Made by a program: the position numbers and the translations under genes
Notes under the pieces: model-generated
Database searches by the model: none
The model's input: the letters and a program-made list of their open reading frames with translations, nothing else
Told to the model about the DNA's origin: nothing
In this document: positions 36,870 through 48,644 of the stretch, in pieces
Layout: each line of letters starts with the position of its first letter
Numbering within the stretch: the stretch's first letter is position 1
Assembly (NCBI RefSeq): GCF_036785885.1
Contig: NC_092323.1
Span: 13,710,501-13,774,500 of the forward strand
Source of the DNA: Coffea arabica
Taxonomy: Eukaryota; Streptophyta; Magnoliopsida; Gentianales; Rubiaceae
Length of the DNA: 64,000 nucleotides
Direction: 5' to 3'

Positions 36870-37765
36870 AATTTCCTGCGTACACCTGTATCCTAACACC
36901 CTGCCTTGAGGCCCAGCAGCCCGGTGGCCAGCCATGCTGAATACCAGAATAATTAAACTGTAGCCGTCGCGGCTTCTAGGAAGTGTTTGATTCCACTCGC
37001 CGGTCAAAATTATCCACAGCCACAGGTTGAGTTGATAAGTTGCCATTTTTCTTTTATTTTTTGACCAAAGGATTTTATTAGATTACGACTTTTTTGGGTA
37101 TCCAATGTTCAAATTTCTCAGCGGATAAGGACTTCAGCAGCTGGCTCTTTTCATCGTTACTCTTGGCAGGATTCATGTTGCATTGTCTTATTTCTTGATC
37201 GAACATCACCTTTGAGAACAAATAAGGCTAGCTAGCGTGTGCCTTGAATGCATTTCTGCTCCTTTAATGGGGTTTGGGTTTGGTTTTATCATAGCCCAAA
37301 ATGGGGATGAGTACTGGTCGGCTATTGTTTCATGCACCATTTGATTAATTTGATATACACTGTGTGAGTCAGCTTTTTTTTTTTTTAATTTTTTAAAAAA
37401 TAATTTATACTAATTTAATTTTATATTTTATACTCTCTCATATTTTTTAAAATGAAATTTTTGTTTTTAACTTTTAAAATATTAATTTTTTATCAATTAC
37501 AAATTCAAATTAGTAAAATTTAGTCTCAACTTAGGTTTCGAACTATTTTTTAATTTGAAATCACCACATGACTGTACATGATCTTTTTTATAGGTATAAA
37601 AATGTCAGATCCTACCTCTGTTTTTGTAGAGGTGTTAAAAAAAAAAAAGTAACCCTATATGGGTAGGTAGTTTATAAGAACAAGAAAAAAATGAGTTGCT
37701 GATTTGCGTGAATAAAAGATTAGAGAAAATTGGATGGAAACAGATTTCAGTTTTATTACAACTAT
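36870..37765. other. Intergenic DNA left of the LINE
   Basis: No gene is recognised. 36880-37340 is moderately GC, 37370-37600 very AT-rich. The start of the first LINE-frame ORF (37734-37773) belongs to this flank, not to the LINE. Confidence 0.5.
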
Positions 37766-37773
37766 GATACACT

Positions 37774-40700
37774 TCCTCTTCTCTCCAAGCATGGTGTTTC
37801 TAAGTGAGACTAAAAATAGGACAATTTACATGAAAAATGTGAAAAACGTTTTAAAATTTGATGAGATGGTTGTTGTTGAAGCAATGAACAAGGCAGGTGG
37901 GCTCGCCCTACTTTGGAAAGAGGAAGTAAAGGTTCTTCAGGTATTGAAGACTGCATTCACCATAGAGGCGCATGTGGTGGATTTGGAAAATAATTCTGAT
38001 TTGTGGTTTGTCGGCATTTATGCGAGTTGCGACAATCACATTAGGAAACAACAGTGGAATGTCATTGAAAGAAGGAAATCACTGTGGGGAGAAAGATGGC
38101 TCTTAGCTGGTGACTTTAATGATATCATCTCCAACGAAGAGAAATGGGGTGGTATTTGCAGACAGGAAACAAGTTTTCAGGATTTCAAGCAATTCATTAA
38201 TGGAAATCAACTTATGGATATTGGATTCACTGGACATCCATGGACTTGGTGTAACAATTGGAAGGATACGGGGGAGATCAAACAGCGATTAGATAGGGGT
38301 CTTTGTAGTTTCTCTTGGTCACAGGTTTATGAGAACGTAGTGTGCAGACATATAGATTCTTATGCATCTGATCACAGCATTTTGATCATAGACACTAAGC
38401 CGAACTTTAGTCCGCGGCGTAAAAGATTTTACTTTGACAAGAGGTGGCTACAAAGAGCAGACATTAGGGATGTGATCAGGGAGGCGTGACAGCAGGAGAC
38501 TCAAGGATCTAGGATGTATCAAGTTACTAGCAAGATAAAAAACTGCCGTCTAGCTCTCAGTAAATGGAAGAACAGGTTCCAAACAAACTCTAGGCAGAAG
38601 ATAGAGAGTATTCAATTTCAATTGAGTGAGCTGAAAAACTCAACAGGGAGCACCATAAATGGTTTTAAGGCATCTCTAAAGAGACAATTGAAGGACGCAT
38701 ACCAAGAGGAAGAACAATACTGGCAGCAGAAATCAAGGATCCAATGGCTCAGGGAGGGAGATAAAAATACAAGATATTTCCATGCCTTGGTTCAAGGTCG
38801 GCGAAGGCGAAATAGGCTGAACAAATTACAGCGAGACAATGGTACATGGACTGAAGGTGAGGAAGATCTGTGCAAAGAAATTAAGGACTATTACAGGAAT
38901 CTTCTGAATGGGAATGAGGGAGGGGACTTAACTGAAGTACTGGATGGTATACCACACTCTATCACGGATGAAATGAATGAAAACTTGCTAAAACTAGTTT
39001 TGGAAGACGAAATTAAATCTGTTGTTTTCTCTATGAATCTGGACAAAGCTCCTGGGATTGATGGTATGTCACATTTATTCTTTCAAAAATTTTGGACTAC
39101 CATCAAACAAGATGTGGTAAATGCCATCCAAACTTTTTTCCATACTGGTCACCTTTTAAAGAGTGTTAATCACACAGTGATTACTCTTATTCCCAAAGTA
39201 CTAAATCCTACATCCTTGAAACAGTTTAGACCCATTAGTCTCTGTACTACCATGAACAAGATCATAGCTAAAATTTTAGCCAATAGGATTAAAAGTGTCT
39301 TGCATTGTTGCATTTGCAAAAATCAATCTGCTTTCATTCCTGGTAGGCAAATTCTTGACAACATTATGGTTTCTCATGAATATTTGCATTATCTAAAAAA
39401 CATGCGACATGGCAAGGAGGGGTTTATGATAGTTAAGCTTGACATGTCTAAAGCCTATGACCGTGTGGAGTGGAGCTTTTTGGAAGCAATGATGCACAAG
39501 ATGGGATTTCACAGTACATGGATAAATTGGATAATGCAGTGCCTAAGTTCTGTTTCCTTCTCTTTTAATATTAATGGGGAGGTTAAAGGGTATGTCATCC
39601 CCAAGAGAGGAATTAGACAATGGGACCCTCTATCCCCTTATCTATTTCTAATTTGTTCAGAGGGCTTATCCAACCTGCTTAGGAAGGCTACGGCTAATAG
39701 GATGTTGTCAGGGATGAATATAAGCAGAAGGGGACCTAGTATAACTCACATTTTCTTTGCGGATGATTCCTTAATTTTTTGCAAAGCAAATCAGGAGCAA
39801 GCAAAGGAGTTAATGAGAGTGCTGTATGTCTATGGCTTGGCGTCTGGTCAAGTGATTAACCTGGAAAAGTCCTCCATTCTATTCAGCAAGAACGTGCAGC
39901 CAGGTTTGATGCTTCAGATTTGCCGAACCATGGGGAATATACAAAGAGTCTGTCAAGACAAGTACCTCGGATTACCAATGGTAGTTTCGAGAACAAAACA
40001 ACAGCTTTTTGGTTTTGTTAAGTCGAACATACAACAGAGAGTGCTCCAGTGAAAGAACAAGTTTCTAAGTACGGCAGGCAAGGAAATATTACTTAAATCA
40101 GTGGCTCAAGCTATGCCTACTTATACTATGTCATGCTTCAAGGTGCCATCCAAATTGTGCAAGGAAATCAGTTCACTCATGTCAAACTTTTGGTGGGGAG
40201 ACATCAATGGAAAAAATAAAATTCATTGGTGTTCCTGGAGAAAGATCACTCAGGAGAAGGACAAGGGGGGTTTAGGATTCAAGGATTTGGAGGCCTTTAA
40301 CACTGCATTACTTGGTAAACAGGTTTGGCGTTTGATTACTCAACCCAACCTGTTAGTTAGCCAAGTAATGCGGTCTAAGTACTCCAGAACTTCAATATTC
40401 AGGTGTAAAGTCCCCAATAATGCCTCATGGTTATGGAGAAGTCTGATGAGCGCGAGACACGTGGTGGAACAAGGCACTAGAAGACGGATTGGTAATGGAA
40501 AGAATACACATATCTGGGAAGATAGCTGGCTTCCGGACACAATAAATGGGAGAGTAACTACTTGCAGAGCTACGGATGGTGGACTGCAGAAAGTAGCAGA
40601 TTTGATTTGCCAAAGAAGATGGAACCGCAATTTGGTTTTCCAAACTTTTAACACCAAAGATGTGGACAGAATTTTGAGTATCCCAATCAGTCTAGCTGAC

Positions 40701-41891
40701 AGGGAAGATTCTCATTTTTGGTTACATGGTGTGGATGGGAATTACTCCGTCAATTCAGGGTATAAGGTGCTGATGGCTGGCAAAGAAACCAAGCAGAAAA
40801 CAAATCAGAATGACAGCACTACTAGTTGGGAGCATCAGTCTAAGAAGATTTGGAAGCAATTGTGGAGCTTAAAGATTAAGCATAAACAGAAAATATTTCT
40901 TTCTCTGGAAATGTCTAAACAATGCTCTTCCGGTCAGAGATATCATCTATGGTAGAATCAAAGCTGGAGACCCTATTTGCATGCGATGTGGAGAGGAAAG
41001 GGAGACGATTGAACATACATTTCTGAATTGTGTGGATGCAAAAATGACATGGAAGTTAGCCCCAATCCAATGGGAAGACATATTGGAACAACATGGCTGT
41101 TTTAGAAGATGGTGGACATCCATCACTGAAGCTAGACATAGACCACAAGGTTGGCAACATATTGCTCTATCGGTCCATATACTCTGGCAAATATGGAAAG
41201 GGAGGAATGGGGCAGAATTCAATGGCAAGAAATACAGGCCATGGACGGCTATTCAGAAGGCATTAAAGGAATGGTCAGAATTGGGAGAAGTAGATAGACT
41301 GGAAACTAGGATGAGTACAACCGAAACAGAAGCTCTACATCTGCAACATCCACAGCTTTGTTCACAACATGGTGTCCTGCAATTCAGCATTGGGATTACA
41401 AGGGACAAGCACGAACCATGGGTAGGCATTGGAATCTGTCTAATAGGAGGAGCTCAGGGAACACACACAGGCTGGGCAATGCGTGAAACCAGTTCAGGAT
41501 CTTTCTTGCTGGATGAAGCATTAGCTCTAAAATTGGCAATGTGTAAAGTTGCTGAAATGCAACACAGAGTGGTCCAATTCCAAGTGCAGAATTAGCAGCT
41601 CCTCAACCTTATTCAATCCAAACAAGCACGGGATATCAGATTAGCAACTGTGGTGGAGGATATTGTTCAACTTAGACTTTTGTTTCATATGTGGTCCTTT
41701 TGTCTAGTTCAAAATGATAACTATCATCTAAGCTCCAAGCTTAGTACTTATGCTTTAGGCATTACTTTTGATGAGGAACTTTTGTTTTCTTAGTGGTTAA
41801 ATGACCGCTTGTATAGTTTCATCGAGCCTTTGCTCGTACTTATACATCTTTTGAAAAGGAATACAACCATATATCGTTTTGGAAAAAAAAA
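37774..41891 (+). mobile_element. 5'-truncated L1-type LINE with endonuclease, RT and RNase H regions
   Basis: The order of parts is AP endonuclease (from SPSMVFLSETKNR, with GDFNDI and SDHSILI), reverse transcriptase (KAPGIDG, QFRPISLC, QSAFIPGRQI, KLDMSKAYDRVEW, FFADDSLIFC near 39755), a zf-RVT-like segment (CMRCGEERETIEHTFLNC, 40978-41031) and a plant-type RNase H (about 41380-41790). A hairpin CGAGC-CTTT-GCTCG (41823-41836) lies near the 3' end, which closes in an A tail. GATACACT flanks it at 37766-37773 and 41892-41899, so the 5' truncation falls about where the N terminus of the endonuclease is missing; ORF1 is absent. The second frame has an in-frame TGA at 38487 and another at 40050, a frame change near 40900-40955 and a TAG at 41593. 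The RT motif usually QGDPLSP reads QWDPLSP. The copy is inactive. Confidence 0.92.
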
Positions 41892-42005
41892 GATACACTA
41901 CTATTGGTTTCACAATCCCCACAAAACCCACCTACAGAAACAACCCTAAAAAAACATAAGAAAAAGAAAGAAAGAAAGAGGAAATAATACCAAGTGGACA
42001 GTTGG

Positions 42006-44413
42006 TCAAGTATACTTTAGCAAGGCAAGAAGAAATTCTGCCATCAATACATTACTACTATTTCTTTGGCTTCCAGAATCCTTGAACTCCCTTTTAACGA
42101 GATTTCCCAGAGACCATCCAGTTTTAGCAGCAAAAACATTGTTTATTTCTTTGATATCATCATCCAATCTCGTGACTACTATTCTAGCCATGACCTCTTT
42201 AGTATCACCCCTCTGCATTGCTCCTCTTAGTTGCCTGGAGAAAAACTTTGCAGGAGATTGAATTCCCCTGACCACAAACCTGAGGTCTTTGCCAAAATTT
42301 CCACACTTATTGGACTTGAGAAATTTGGAAAATTCATGGCCGTAGAGTTCTTTGTAAGAAAGTAATATGGCTTTGATTTGTTCTGTATTTCTACTGCTGA
42401 AAGTGGACATGATGGTCTTCCAGTCAACCGAACTTCCACTCTCCACAGCTTCGTAAAGTGTCTTGGCATCACACATGGCCATGCTGATATCAACTCTGCT
42501 TGCACTTTTGTTGCTTGATTTTAGTACTGCCAGAAGAATCTGAAATACTCCCCAAAAAAAAAATGAAAGCGGGTAGTTAGTATTCATGAATTTTTATTCT
42601 GCAGGCAAGCATATATTGAAGTTTAAAATTATATGATTAATTGCAAAAAATGCTACTAACTCTATTTCCACCATATTGGAGCAATTAGAGGTGTGGACCA
42701 ATCAGAGGAGTATAACACTAATTTTACATTATGACTTAAAATTGACAAGCGAACATTTAGCCAGTGGTAATAGGTTTGACACATATCTAAATTGGTTTCT
42801 TTAGGTTGGATTTGGTAATAATTATGTGAGCAGTCAATTTTGACTTTAAGCTTCAAGCACGTGAACTTTTTCGGGCAAAATTAAGGCAAAAAATGTACTC
42901 CTTCTATCACAATATTAGAATTTTTTTTTTACATCTAACTTTTTATGAAAACATTATAATCATCATATCTGGATAAGGTGACTCTGATGAGTTTACGTGT
43001 CTTTTGAATTCAAAATTTTTCTCGTTAACTATGTATTTAGATTTTAAAAAGCTACTTTTTTAAATCGTAAAATTAGAAAGTATATGTTAAATTTGAAATA
43101 ATGACTCTTATTTTGAAACATCAATAAAATGAAAACATAACATTTATAATGAGATAGAGGGACTATTTAGAGATAAAAAAAGGTCCGTTCTGAATTTGTG
43201 AAGGATTAAGATGCATTATTTTGAACGTGAGGGGTCAGAATTTGACATTGGTAAAATGTGAGGGACGATTGGTGTTGTTGTCCCTTAGTAATAATTGGTT
43301 TGAGATATAGAAATTGCAAAATTTTCACTTCACATGGGAGCGATGAGCAGATATTACGCAAATGGGTTTTTTTTTACCGTGTTTTATTCTTTTTTTAACA
43401 TTCCATGACAAATTCCTTAATTTAATTTTTTTAAAAAAAATTTGGCCGGGATAATTGCTGTGCATAATTCTTGTGTTAGTGTGTACATTTGTTACGACGT
43501 TCATATCTACCAATGTTGTAAATATTTCTATAATTTTGTCATGCAATTGGAAGGATAAATTGTTGACTAACCAGGTGCTCTCCAACCTAAATCTAGCAGC
43601 ACTTTTAATAACCTAATGCATAATACCTCTTTGAAGTTGCCAGAAATTTTCTGGGAAACATCTTGCTCAATGTTGGAACCATAACGGTTGCAGTAGGCTT
43701 GCTTGATTGAAGAAAGTTGGCTAGAAGATCGAGTGCACAGTAACTCAATCAGAACATTGAGGTTCACCTTATTCCATCCAAACAATGAATCCCTCATCAG
43801 CTCTGCATCACGCTCTTGTGGCTCATTTATGCGAAGATAAACCATATTCTGCAATTTATAAATAGACAAAAAAAAGATCGAAGAATAAAACATGGCATAT
43901 ACAATATCATTAGCTACCATTATTAATTTGTACCAGGAAAGATTCTTACAGCAAAAGGATCGTTTCTTCGAACGTTAGATAAAGCATGAAGAATATCTTG
44001 GTTATAGACAGCTGAATACGTTTGCCGAATAAGTTCCATTTCTTGCATGGTTCGACTTGTGAGGATCTCCACGAGCTTTCGTTTAAGTGCACAATTGCCT
44101 GCAAAGTACGAAACCTTCTTAGTTACATTTTTCTGTTTTTCAATGAAATGAATCCAAGATGAAGCTAGCTATGTCTAGTTAAGGTCTTCCTGCAAATTAA
44201 TGTCCGAACGATTGTTCCTCTACCATTGTTAGAGCAATCCCACCATAGACTAGTGGTCTAGAGGGAGTTGACTTGTGTCTTTTACTTTAAAATGTATTAA
44301 AAAAAAAGGAGAAAAAAAATGCCAAAGAATGAGACATATATACCAGTGAAAAAAGCATTTAGGCATTCACTGTCCACTCGATACTTCCTACAGCCTTGAA
44401 CTGAACTTGCCAT
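42006..44413 (-). CDS. Annexin, 324 aa, calcium loops degenerate
   Basis: Exons in transcript order are 44413-44344, 44098-43950, 43848-43627 and 42539-42006, giving 325 codons including stop, the usual plant annexin length. Four annexin repeats are visible: I about residues 12-80 (LKRKLVEILTSRTMQEMELI), II about 85-150 (ERDAELMRDSLFGWNKVNLN), III about 160-235 and IV about 242-320 (RIVVTRLDDDIKEINNVF). Annexins bind acidic phospholipids, usually through GxGT loops and a distant Asp/Glu. Here the loop of repeat I reads TGNC, that of repeat IV QRGDT, and none of the four has GxGT, so classical type II calcium binding is doubtful. There is no signal peptide; it is cytosolic or membrane-associated. 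Closest to the divergent plant annexins of the D5/D8 kind by general look, but I cannot fix the subgroup. Confidence 0.9.
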
Positions 44414-44486
44414 GATCTAAGAGATTTTTTTGAAGACTAGTAGTGTATTTTCCAAATGTGCTGTTCTCCATTTTGGGAGACCACAA

Positions 44487-44492
44487 TTTATA
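44487..44492 (-). promoter_or_regulatory. TATA box of the annexin gene
   Basis: TATAAA on the minus strand (in the context CTTATAAATTG) lies about 75 bp before the annexin ATG, a fitting distance for a short 5' UTR. Confidence 0.5.
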
Positions 44493-44519
44493 AGGTGAAG
44501 CAAAGGTGGAGATTGACCC

Positions 44520-47500
44520 TTTGACGTCCCAATCAATTTGTCACAATCCAAGGAATAATATTTACTTTAGTAAAGAAGCCAGTAACCAAAAAAGTGGGAA
44601 TAATATGATGAAAACTATGAGTAGGTGAAAGAATAAATAATAAAACATATGCTAGAAGCCTCAAAGTTTCAACGGTACGTAGTTTTGTGTACGTTGCTGT
44701 TTTTCCACCCACTTTTGCTTTTGATAAATTCCCAGCTGACCTTTTTTGTTTGATGTCAATGGCAAGAATATTTGGCTCTAAGTGCTCAAACACCCACCCA
44801 TAAAAGGAAAGAATTTAAGGGGGGAAAAAAAATATTGACGACTCTCCTTGATGTCAATCAGCTTTAAGTTTAAGGAACAATAGCCGATCAATGTGACTGC
44901 TGTCAAAGTAGTTGCCATCAGGCATTAGATGCTTAATGCTGTTCTGAATTGCCAAGACATTTCTTCCAACCAATGAAAAAAGAAAAGAAAGAAAAATCTG
45001 ATATTCATGAAGTGCCAGGAAATTTTGGCTGGCCAAGATAATCTCTGTGGCAATTCGAATTTCACAATCAACGTTTTGGCATGTAGATTGGAAGGGGAAG
45101 TGTATTGCTGGTTTCTTGTCGTGGAGAAGATCAGCCATTAGACATGGGGTGACTTTCGAGTTGGCCTTCCAAAGTGTTCGAGTCTCAATTAAGCCTTTGA
45201 AACTGGAAATCTCGTTTCAGATAAGCCATTCCATCAATTCACGTTTGGCCAATAATTTTAACCAAACTTTAGTAGTAAAGCAAAACTCTAGCAATAATTC
45301 AGGGACTTTGAAGAAATTAACCTTCGTCTAGAATGAGCTAAACTATATTCTGATTTGAACTTAAATCCACCAAATTTATACTGGAAGAGATCTGTTCTAT
45401 CTTTCTTTCTTTTTTTTTAAACTAATTTACATGAGAGATTAATAGTTTCAAGTCCCTAAATAATTGGTAGGATTTGAATTTATCACTGGACCAAACTGTG
45501 AATGGATGAAAAGAGCTCATTTGGAATTAAATTTCCAGTTTGGAGTGCTCGATCGGAACTAGTTCATTTTTAAGGGTTGGATCCACACTTTTTTGTCTAC
45601 TTTAGAGCCCCAAATCAAGATTTATCCCAAGAAATATTGTGGAATAAGATACTACTCGAGACAAGTTTGAAACTCCATGTGTGGAAAAAAGACTTGAGAG
45701 TCAAATTAGAAACTGCACAGTTACCTAGTTAATGTTGAGTTTTTTTGCCAAAATAGCACTCTATCTAAAAAATATTCCCAATGTGATTCACTTTCAAATT
45801 TTATTCCCATAATGATGTTATTTTTTCCACCTACTTACCCTGATTGCCATGTAGGATAACAAGAAAGGAAAGCTTTAATCTCGTCTATAGTTTCCAACAT
45901 GAACTAAAAATTTGAACTTTTTTATTGTAAAAGCACAAGAAGATTGCGTAACTTTGATAATTTCCTTATAATTATTTAAAATAAATTCTACCATTATTGA
46001 TCTTGCTATTATTGGTCTCTGCACTTTTTTAAAAATGTATCAAATTTATTTCATATATTTTTCAAAAATAAATTTGACAAATACAAAAATTGCAACGAAA
46101 ATTGTAAGTAACAACAAGAAAAAGTTACAAAAATTTCAAAGTTATCAGATTTGTTTATGTTATGCTTCCTACTCCTTGAAAAGAACTTTTACAAAAAGTA
46201 ATCATACTGAAATTTTCAAGTCTACCAAATTACTATACAAGCAATCAAGTAGTATAAAAAGGCAAATGGCATCCTACTACTGGAAAAAGTCATGTTGTAA
46301 GGGAAAAAATGACAAAAATAAGATTTTTTAAATTAAATTTTAAAAATGCAATAAAGTTCTCAACATCCATATCTTATGCAAAGAACTAAAAAACAAGATA
46401 TTCTGAACTGAAAAAACTATCATGGTATAATTACAATAAATTTGCAATCAATAAATGTGTCTCATAATCATTGCCAATTGCAAGCAATTTTGAAATATTT
46501 GAACCCACACTCTTGAAACTTCCTTAAGTGTTAGCAAATAGGAAATGAATACAAGAATGTCATTAGGCAATCCACTAATCCTATGTTCAGGCACTTCAAT
46601 AATGCTAAATTCGAGCACTTCATTGATCCTATCTCCAAAATGGGTAAGTTCTATTTGATCACTGCAAATCATATATAGGGAATGAGGAAAACAAAGAGCT
46701 ATCACAAGTTAGAAGTTTTTTTTATTGCAACTTGATGTTTTTCATAGCCAGTGATAACATATATCTTGTCCGTGAGTTCATGGTATTTTATCTGATAACT
46801 TACTCGAATGGCTTTTGGAGTATCACCCTCGTAACTAAGACCATGTATGCTAGTTGTCATCCTACCATTACAATAAAAAAAAAAAATTAGTAACATTTCT
46901 ACCAGCCATTGCTACAAAATTCAGCAGCACCACCTACACAAAATTAAAAAAATCATTAATTAAGCAAATATTGTCATGCTATCTAAGACAAGAACTACCA
47001 GTATTTGTCAATAATTAGCAAGGTCATCATTTACATGTTATTTATAATACCACTAGATACAAGAACTACTAGTAGATTAAATTGAAATTGAGACTAGTAA
47101 ATTTCATGCAATGCAAAAGAAATCTACTAATGCAATTAAGATAATGCTCAAGTTGCTCAAAAGTAACACAAACCATCAATTGATGTTGAATAAATGTGCA
47201 AAAATATATTAAGTATATGAGATTATTTGGTCATGTGATAGAGAAGCACTACAAATGAACATGCTCGTATATGTGGTAGAAATCAAACATATTGAGCGTG
47301 AATCTATGTTGTTATGTAGTTTTCCTCTTGGACATTTTATCAAACACACGGTATGAGAAATCATTTGTTAAATAATTAGTATTCAAAATTTTTTTGAAAG
47401 CTATAGGAATATTCCAAAAACTACACAATAGAAAAGATAAGGGAATAATCTTCATTTACCTTAAGATTATCAATTCGGGAAGAATATTTTCATCCACGAA

Positions 47501-48644
47501 TACAATATCAGGAATGATAGTGAAGTTTTAGATTCTATTAATATAAATATTGGCCTTTTAGAATTACTTTTGACAAGAAAAAAAACTAAAGGAAATAGTT
47601 CAGAGAGAGAATCAAGAAAGATATTAGATAAAAAAGAAAGATAGAGTGTGCCTCTATTTCTATTCTGCCATATATGCAACTTATGTGGCAAAAAAAGAAT
47701 TATAAAGATAATAATTTTTAAAATTAGATTACTTTGGGTATATGTTTTAGAAGAAGAGTTACAATAAACTCAGTTAACGTCCCTATCAGTTAAATCTGGT
47801 CTTGCGGACTTCTTGTTGATAATTTCTTGCATGTTCTGTCTTAATTGAAGAAGGGGAAAAAAGAAATCATCTTGTCATCAAATGAGCTTCATTGAGCCTA
47901 GCCCAATTTTAACTTGGGCTGTTGAGCTTGTAGTCCATGGGGTAAAGCTACTACTCAAGTCTTTTCACCCGCTCTGTACATCACCGACGATGTCGCGGGT
48001 TAGATACATACAATACATGGGTGATTTGCTTTGTCCCTAACCTTGAGAAATAGCTCCAGCATCAAATTTTGGACCCTAAAATTGCTTTTTTTTAAAAAAA
48101 ATCTTTTTAAAATAAACTGTTTAAATCAGATCAAATAACGTGGCTCAATCTGAATCGCAAATCTGAATCACGTCTACGATTGCCAGCGCAACCGTTCCTG
48201 TTTCTTGCAATCATTTCTATATGAATGGAGTTATCCACATTAATCTTGGAAGAGACGGTAGTGATACTTATGAGGCGGACGTTTGAGCTTAGTTAATTGG
48301 TCTGAGTAAGCACCAAAACCATGTGTCCCATATATGCATGCAGGCTGAAAATTAACATTGTCGTAGGATACGTTAACACTTGCATCACATTCCTCAATTT
48401 CATCAACTGCTCACCTCACTTCCTGAAGTTCTGAAATCAAACTATGTACAAACTTTCCTTTCAAATCTTGGAGAGCCAATTTGTCTTCTACCCCTTCAAT
48501 TCGTGGCCGACACTGCAACATTAGGTCAGTATTCACCGCCATAGTTCATCAATATTTATGCATCCAGCTAAAACCCTTTTCTCGATACATGCATCTATTT
48601 CAATCACACATGTAATTGTTCATTAACTCAAAAATATTTCAAAC
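44520..48644. other. Intergenic region between annexin and EIN3-like genes
   Basis: Mostly AT-rich with scattered short ORFs. The frames at 44854-45331 overlap on both strands and match nothing I know. A possible transposase remnant lies at 46702-46896. 47880-48060 has a GC-richer patch (ACCGACGATGTCGCGGGTTA) of unclear origin. 48200-48644 should hold the promoter and 5' UTR of the EIN3-like gene. Confidence 0.5.
46702..46896 (-). pseudogene. Possible remnant of a MuDR-type transposase N terminus
   Basis: A short frame reads PKAIRVSYQIKYHELTDKIY and then VITGY. It resembles the PB1-like segment at the N terminus of plant MuDR-family transposases, where a pattern like IxYxELxxKIYxxTG is common. 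No zinc finger or DDE domain follows; the next frame (46448-46705) is unrecognised. The call rests on one short motif. Confidence 0.25.

Noticed and set aside
44854-45331. Overlapping ORFs of about 94 codons on both strands
   Set aside because: No motif recognised in either frame; neither has gene-like context.
47900-48060. GC-richer patch with TAGTCCATGGGGTAAAGC and GCGGGTTAGATAC, thought to be a SINE
   Set aside because: The spacing between candidate box A and box B is about 70 bp, too large, and there is no A tail.
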